Below are positions 62,441-62,544 of a DNA stretch of 62,544 nucleotides, piece by piece. The position numbers and the translations under genes are program-made. The stretch lies in the NCBI GenBank assembly GCA_902786015.1, contig CADAAU010000016.1, positions 1 to 62,544 on the forward strand, written 5' to 3'. Numbering within the stretch: position 1 is the stretch's first letter; each line of letters starts with the position of its first letter. The notes below the pieces were generated by a model. That model searched no databases. It saw only the letters and a list, made by a program, of their open reading frames with translations, and was not told where the DNA came from. The stretch is from an uncultured Coriobacteriaceae bacterium (GTDB lineage: Bacteria > Actinomycetota > Coriobacteriia > Coriobacteriales > Atopobiaceae).

Positions 62441-62479
62441 ATGAACAGACCAGCTATTATAAGTCAAGTGACATTCTGA
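62441..62479 (+). pseudogene. Remnant of a second PglX N-terminal start
   Basis: ATG after GTGGGGAATACC, encoding MNRPAIISQVTF and a stop, versus MNDNAIKNYAVW at 44371. Same order as the working locus: C-domain end, short gap, PglX start. Sequence after 62480 to the window end is unrelated, with a small hairpin (CCAAACG, CGTTTGG) near 62493-62513. Confidence 0.5.
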
Positions 62480-62544
62480 GTTTTTTCTTGTATGCCAAAC
62501 GAAGGCGTTTGGTACGAAGAATGATGAAGATGAACTATCACGTG

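Noticed and set aside
1..62544. tRNA and rRNA genes
   Set aside because: Looked for T-loop-like GTTCGA and rRNA core patterns; none convincing. A covariance search was not possible here.

Overview
The window looks like chromosome of a moderately GC-rich anaerobic actinobacterium of the class Coriobacteriia (Olsenella, Atopobium or Collinsella type). This is inferred from gene content and codon use: an arginine deiminase pair, a C_GCAxxG_C_C protein, a DUF6541-type membrane protein, a tandem PPK2 kinase, G/C-ending codons, and GTG or TTG starts at several genes. No rRNA or tRNA gene was seen, so the genus is not settled.

Layout. Positions 1-1560 are a different, AT-richer DNA: a VanR-like response regulator start, a truncated SfsA, a cupin and an HTH fragment typical of Firmicutes conjugative elements, butted together with broken ends. 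Positions 1595-37622 are mostly ordinary core genome: RNA methyltransferase, polyphosphate kinase 1, arginine deiminase and ornithine carbamoyltransferase, TrpB behind a T-box, HtpG, TrpS, a DinG-type helicase, a hybrid histidine kinase, two flavoproteins in an overlapping pair, a cation efflux protein, Mrp, a polyP:AMP phosphotransferase, a ROK kinase, thiol-redox proteins and a large fused amino-acid ABC transporter. The gaps between these genes carry a family of long perfect hairpins and two clusters of a second short-repeat family.

Positions 38175-62544 are a defence island built on a BREX locus: a divergent XRE regulator, brxA, brxB, brxC, then PglX. PglX is not one gene here. Its conserved C-terminal domain (43397-44257) is a separate gene placed upstream of the part that holds the methyltransferase domain and the variable region (44371-46896). 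A second variable cassette lies downstream in opposite orientation (47709-49085), and a third, truncated, lies in direct orientation at 58768-59301. Short near-identical repeats lie exactly at the NPPY methyltransferase motif (45753-45792, 48861-48900, 58881-58919). A second inverted pair lies inside the cassettes (46149-46187, 48460-48498). This reads as a PglX specificity shuffler: inversion would change the expressed methyltransferase specificity while the constant domains stay put. The C-domain gene carries an in-frame amber codon, and tyrosine-recombinase genes nearby survive only as fragments, so the switch may be partly decayed or served in trans. pglZ and brxL are not in the window.

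Between and beyond the cassettes the island is packed with toxin-antitoxin modules (HipBA with a clear operator, a zeta-like kinase with a small partner, DinJ/YafQ, a RelB remnant), two AAA ATPases (one broken), an AlbA_2-type regulator with a frameshift, and remnants of transposase and integrase. At the right edge is a degraded second copy of the junction between PglX C-domain and PglX start, so the permuted gene order was already present before that duplication.
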